A stretch of 15,284 nucleotides of DNA from Candidatus Brocadiia bacterium (GTDB lineage: Bacteria; Planctomycetota; PUPC01; DSUN01): the NCBI GenBank assembly GCA_016782825.1, contig JADHXT010000034.1:1-15284 (forward strand). Reading direction: 5' to 3'. Every line of letters begins with the position of its first letter. The stretch's first letter is position 1. This document shows, in pieces, positions 13,363 to 15,284 of this stretch. The notes beneath the pieces were generated by a model. It made no database searches. It had not been told where the DNA came from and saw only the letters and a program-made list of their open reading frames with translations. Position numbers and translations under genes: made by a program.

Positions 13363-13680
13363 CTAGCCCGTCTGCTGCATGAGTTCGATGAGGGCCGCGT
13401 CTTGCAGGATGAAGGCGATGCTCAGGCCGGGGAAGACCTCGAAGGGCTCGATCACCACGTTCTGGCCTTCGACGGCGGCGGCCAAGTCGTCCACCATGAA
13501 GGCCGCGTGGCACTTCGTCTTGAGGGCGTCGGGCATGGGGCTGTCGGGCTCGAAGAACAGGAACTCGATGTTGTAGGGGGTGGTCTCGGGGTCAGTGTAC
13601 CACACCTTCCCCCCCTCGAGATAGGCCATGCCGTCCATCTTCGTGCCCGTGGGCACACCAAAGTGGTTGAACGTGCTCAC
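13363..13680 (-). CDS. Small VOC-superfamily (glyoxalase-like) protein
   Basis: At 105 residues this is a two-module VOC/glyoxalase-like fold. His6 (NHFGVP), Glu39 (YNIEFLFF), His58 (CHAAFMVDD) and Glu99 (LIELMQ) lie where such proteins bind a metal, and DDLAAAVEGQNVVIEPFEVFPG is the typical second half. Members are lyases, isomerases or binding proteins for small carbonyl compounds. The start is GTG 13680, since AAGGAGG stands 5 bases ahead of it. A longer frame to 13788 lacks a ribosome site and would pass through the promoter. It is the first gene of the dhaK-dhaL-lsrF cluster. A role in a step such as epimerising or isomerising a ketose phosphate is possible but unproven. Confidence 0.75.
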   Translation of the reverse strand: MSTFNHFGVPTGTKMDGMAYLEGGKVWYTDPETTPYNIEFLFFEPDSPMPDALKTKCHAAFMVDDLAAAVEGQNVVIEPFEVFPGLSIAFILQDAALIELMQQTG

Positions 13681-13759
13681 TGCCGCCTCCTTGTCTGCGA
13701 TCGGAGCGGGAATGCATGGCGGGAAGGTCGTCCCCGCCGACAACGTGCCTGGAGCGACT

Positions 13760-13788
13760 ATTCTGGCAGGAAGCCACGCGGCTGTCAA
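13760..13788 (-). promoter_or_regulatory. Promoter of the VOC-dhaK-dhaL-lsrF operon
   Basis: On the minus strand a perfect TTGACA (13788 to 13783) is followed after 17 bases by CAGAAT (13765 to 13760, 4 of 6). Transcription would start near 13753 and leave a leader of about 73 bases before GTG 13680. No riboswitch fold is obvious in the leader. Confidence 0.6.
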
Positions 13789-13800
13789 GTGGCAGGGAGC

Positions 13801-14050
13801 CCCGGGGGTGCGACCCGGGATCGTTGGTGGTTCTTAGCCCCAACGGGGCGTGATAGGATAGCCCAGGGCAACGCCCTGGGTTTCCGTCGGCGATTGAGTA
13901 AGCCCTGTCAGGGCGAAACAATGACTCCTGTCGCACCCTTTCAGGGCTACACTCAAGGGAGGCCTCCTTCCCAGGGCGTTGCCCTGGGCTATCCCATGCG
14001 AGCCCTTCAGGCTCGAAGGAACTCGTCACATACAATCGCGGGTCGCACCC
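13801..14050. repeat. Large nested inverted repeat (MITE/REP-like element)
   Basis: The outer ends GGGTGCGACCCG (13806-13817) and CGGGTCGCACCC (14039-14050) are perfect inverted copies, and the similarity continues imperfectly inward for about 13 bases. Next come GCCCCAACGGGGC (13837-13849) on the left and the stem CGAGCC/GGCTCG (13999-14015) on the right. A perfect 25-base inverted pair then occurs at 13856-13880 and 13970-13994, each containing the self-palindrome CCCAGGGC-N3-GCCCTGGG. In the centre, TTGAGTAAGCCCTG (from 13894), with GCCCTGTCAGGGC at 13902-13914, is mirrored by CCCTTTCAGGGCTACACTCAA ending near 13956. The whole can fold into one long branched hairpin. No transposase is present. 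It carries no convincing gene, although chance frames such as GRCPGLSY arise on translation. Confidence 0.8.
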
Positions 14051-14063
14051 GCCACCCCACCAG

Positions 14064-14092
14064 TTGACGTGTCGGCCACGACGGGCTATGCT
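14064..14092 (+). promoter_or_regulatory. Promoter of the secreted protein gene at 14119
   Basis: TTGACG (14064-14069, 5 of 6) and TATGCT (14087-14092, 4 of 6) are 17 bases apart, starting 13 bases beyond the nested inverted repeat. Transcription would start near 14099, 20 bases before the ATG. Confidence 0.6.
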
Positions 14093-14118
14093 CGATCCAC
14101 CCCAACGGAGGATACCTC

Positions 14119-15284
14119 ATGCGATGCGCCACGCTTCTGCTGCTGGCCGCGAGCGCCCTCGCCGCCGAAGCCCCGATCATCCTGCCCGCGAAGAACGCCG
14201 ACCCCGACGGAAAGGTGGGCGAACGGCCCTACGAGATGGTGTGGGCCAAACGCAAGCCCGCCCACGCGGAGACGCTCGACTTCGAGGACCTCGGCGGCTG
14301 GACGACCGCGAGCTTTCTCGGCGCCAGGGCAGAGCTCTTCCGCTCCCGCGAGGAGCAGATGTTCGGCACTTATACAGGCAAGGTGGCCTACACCGGCCAG
14401 ACGGCGACAAGCTACCTCGAGCTGCGGCCGCCCAAGCCCATCCTCATCGCGGGCACGCCGCAGGCCGTGCAACTGTGGGTGCGCGGCAACAACTGGGGCT
14501 GGTACCCCAAGCCCAAGACCGCCCGCACCTACATCCGCGTGGTGGTGCAGGACGCCAAGGGCGAGGGCTTCGACATCGATCTGGGCCAGGTGAACTTCGA
14601 CTACTGGTTTCTCATGCACGCCCGATTCGTCTCGCCCACGGGCAACCTCGCTCGCATCAGTCCTGTCCGCAGCACCGGCGACGGCAAGCTCGACTATCCG
14701 CTCTCCTTCGTCGCGCTCCGCGTGAGCGGCTGCTCGGACAAGAGGCCCGCGAAGCTCTCCTTCGACTCGCTCCAGTTCTACACGCCCGACGACAAGCCGC
14801 TGGCCGAGCCGAAGCTCCCGCCGACCGACGTCCCGTGGCCCACCACGCCCGACACCATCACGCCCACGCCAAAGGAGTCGGTGAGGGTCTCGCGGAGCCA
14901 GGATGGCCCAGTCCATATCTTCACTGCAAGCGGACGGCGCGACAGGATTCGCTGGAGCTACCTCCCCAAGACGGGCACCCTCGATGACCTGACGGTAGAG
15001 ATCAATGGCAAGCGCTTCCGGCCGTGTGTCGGCGGGGGCCCGGTCGTGGAGCTGGGCGGCCAGCAATGTCGCCTCAGCGATCCGGGCGTCACGGCCAGGC
15101 CAGTCATGTTGGAGTCCAGACAGGACTCGCTGAAGGCTGTCTTCGAGGTCCACAAAGGCGACGAGGCCGTGCAGTATGCCTACGAGTTCCGCGCGAGCGG
15201 CAAGTCGCTCCAGATCACGGTGACGGAGGAACTTGCATACCACCCCTCTCAAGTGCAAGTAGACAGGAAGCGGACGATTGTGAC
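14119..15284 (+). CDS. Large secreted protein of unknown function, N-terminal part
   Basis: The frame is open from ATG 14119 to the window edge (388 complete codons), so the gene is truncated. A Sec signal peptide (about 1-16, MRCATLLLLAASALAA) is followed by beta-rich sequence. Residues about 50-230 (LDFEDLGGWTTASFLG..., QLWVRGNNWGWYPKPK..., KLSFDSLQFYTP) look like a jelly-roll, carbohydrate-binding-like domain. A Pro/Thr-rich linker (about 231-255) precedes a second beta domain. The layout is like the N-terminus of large exported glycoside hydrolases or lyases, but no catalytic motif is visible here and I do not recognise the family. The start is supported by GGAGG 7 bases ahead and the promoter at 14064-14092. 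It is divergent from the VOC-dhaK operon across the nested repeat. Confidence 0.75.
   Translation, partial: MRCATLLLLAASALAAEAPIILPAKNADPDGKVGERPYEMVWAKRKPAHAETLDFEDLGGWTTASFLGARAELFRSREEQMFGTYTGKVAYTGQTATSYLELRPPKPILIAGTPQAVQLWVRGNNWGWYPKPKTARTYIRVVVQDAKGEGFDIDLGQVNFDYWFLMHARFVSPTGNLARISPVRSTGDGKLDYPLSFVALRVSGCSDKRPAKLSFDSLQFYTPDDKPLAEPKLPPTDVPWPTTPDTITPTPKESVRVSRSQDGPVHIFTASGRRDRIRWSYLPKTGTLDDLTVEINGKRFRPCVGGGPVVELGGQQCRLSDPGVTARPVMLESRQDSLKAVFEVHKGDEAVQYAYEFRASGKSLQITVTEELAYHPSQVQVDRKRTIV

Noticed and set aside
13592..14035. Minus-strand frame across the nested repeat
   Set aside because: Its product consists of translated palindromic repeat (NPGRCPGLSYHAPLGL type) joined to an out-of-frame part of the VOC gene. 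It is not a real gene.
13801..14050. CRISPR array
   Set aside because: The repeats are inverted and nested, not direct and evenly spaced, and there are no spacers of constant length.
14086..15258. Minus-strand frame of 390 codons at the right end
   Set aside because: The plus frame from 14119 has a promoter, ribosome site and signal peptide. The minus frame would end inside that promoter region and shows no recognisable domain.

Overview
The window is GC-rich bacterial DNA. Coding is dense, most genes have AAGGAG-type ribosome binding sites, and many promoters match TTGACA-17-TATAAT. The gene types suggest an uncultured bacterium of the planctomycete/PVC kind or a similar environmental lineage. 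They include an H-X9-DG-type prepilin, a Tat-exported cupin, an FG-GAP secreted protein, zinc-ribbon proteins, a possible sulfatase tail and a large nested palindromic repeat. This placement is inferred from gene content only; no marker gene is present.

Layout. Positions 1-128 hold the 3' end of an unidentified gene whose tail looks like a sulfatase C-terminus. 262-1908 (+) is a UDP-sugar 6-dehydrogenase for surface polysaccharide precursors. It converges 5 bases from a minus-strand pair: a secreted Spy-like helical protein (2500-3471) followed by a tandem HPr-like protein (1914-2459). Divergent from that pair, 3625-4941 (+) is an exported M14 zinc carboxypeptidase. Its 3' end runs into a short repeat and then a HEPN-domain fragment (4877-5143). 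Next on the minus strand are a membrane zinc-ribbon protein (5291-5848) and a type II secretion-like prepilin (5885-6541). On the plus strand follow a zinc-ribbon lipoprotein (6641-7093) and a cytosolic GAF histidine kinase (7181-8497). A strong hairpin (8550-8583) separates the kinase from the next cluster.

The main system is a minus-strand cluster from 13680 down to 8609: a VOC protein, DhaK, DhaL, a seven-repeat FG-GAP secreted protein, an LsrF-type class I aldolase/thiolase, and a Tat-signal cupin resembling D-lyxose isomerase. A good promoter lies upstream of the VOC gene, a palindromic repeat sits between dhaK and dhaL, and a second possible promoter precedes the cupin. DhaK and DhaL would phosphorylate a short ketose such as dihydroxyacetone or erythrulose, and LsrF-type enzymes make or use dihydroxyacetone phosphate. 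The cluster therefore looks like a small-ketose or sugar-fragment pathway. No DhaM, no AI-2 transporter and no lsrK are present. The true substrate is unknown.

From about 13801 to 14050 there is a nested inverted repeat of about 250 bp with roughly 75-80-bp arms, probably a mobile or MITE/REP-like element. It lies between the VOC operon promoter and a well-formed promoter for a secreted protein that starts at 14119 and runs off the window.
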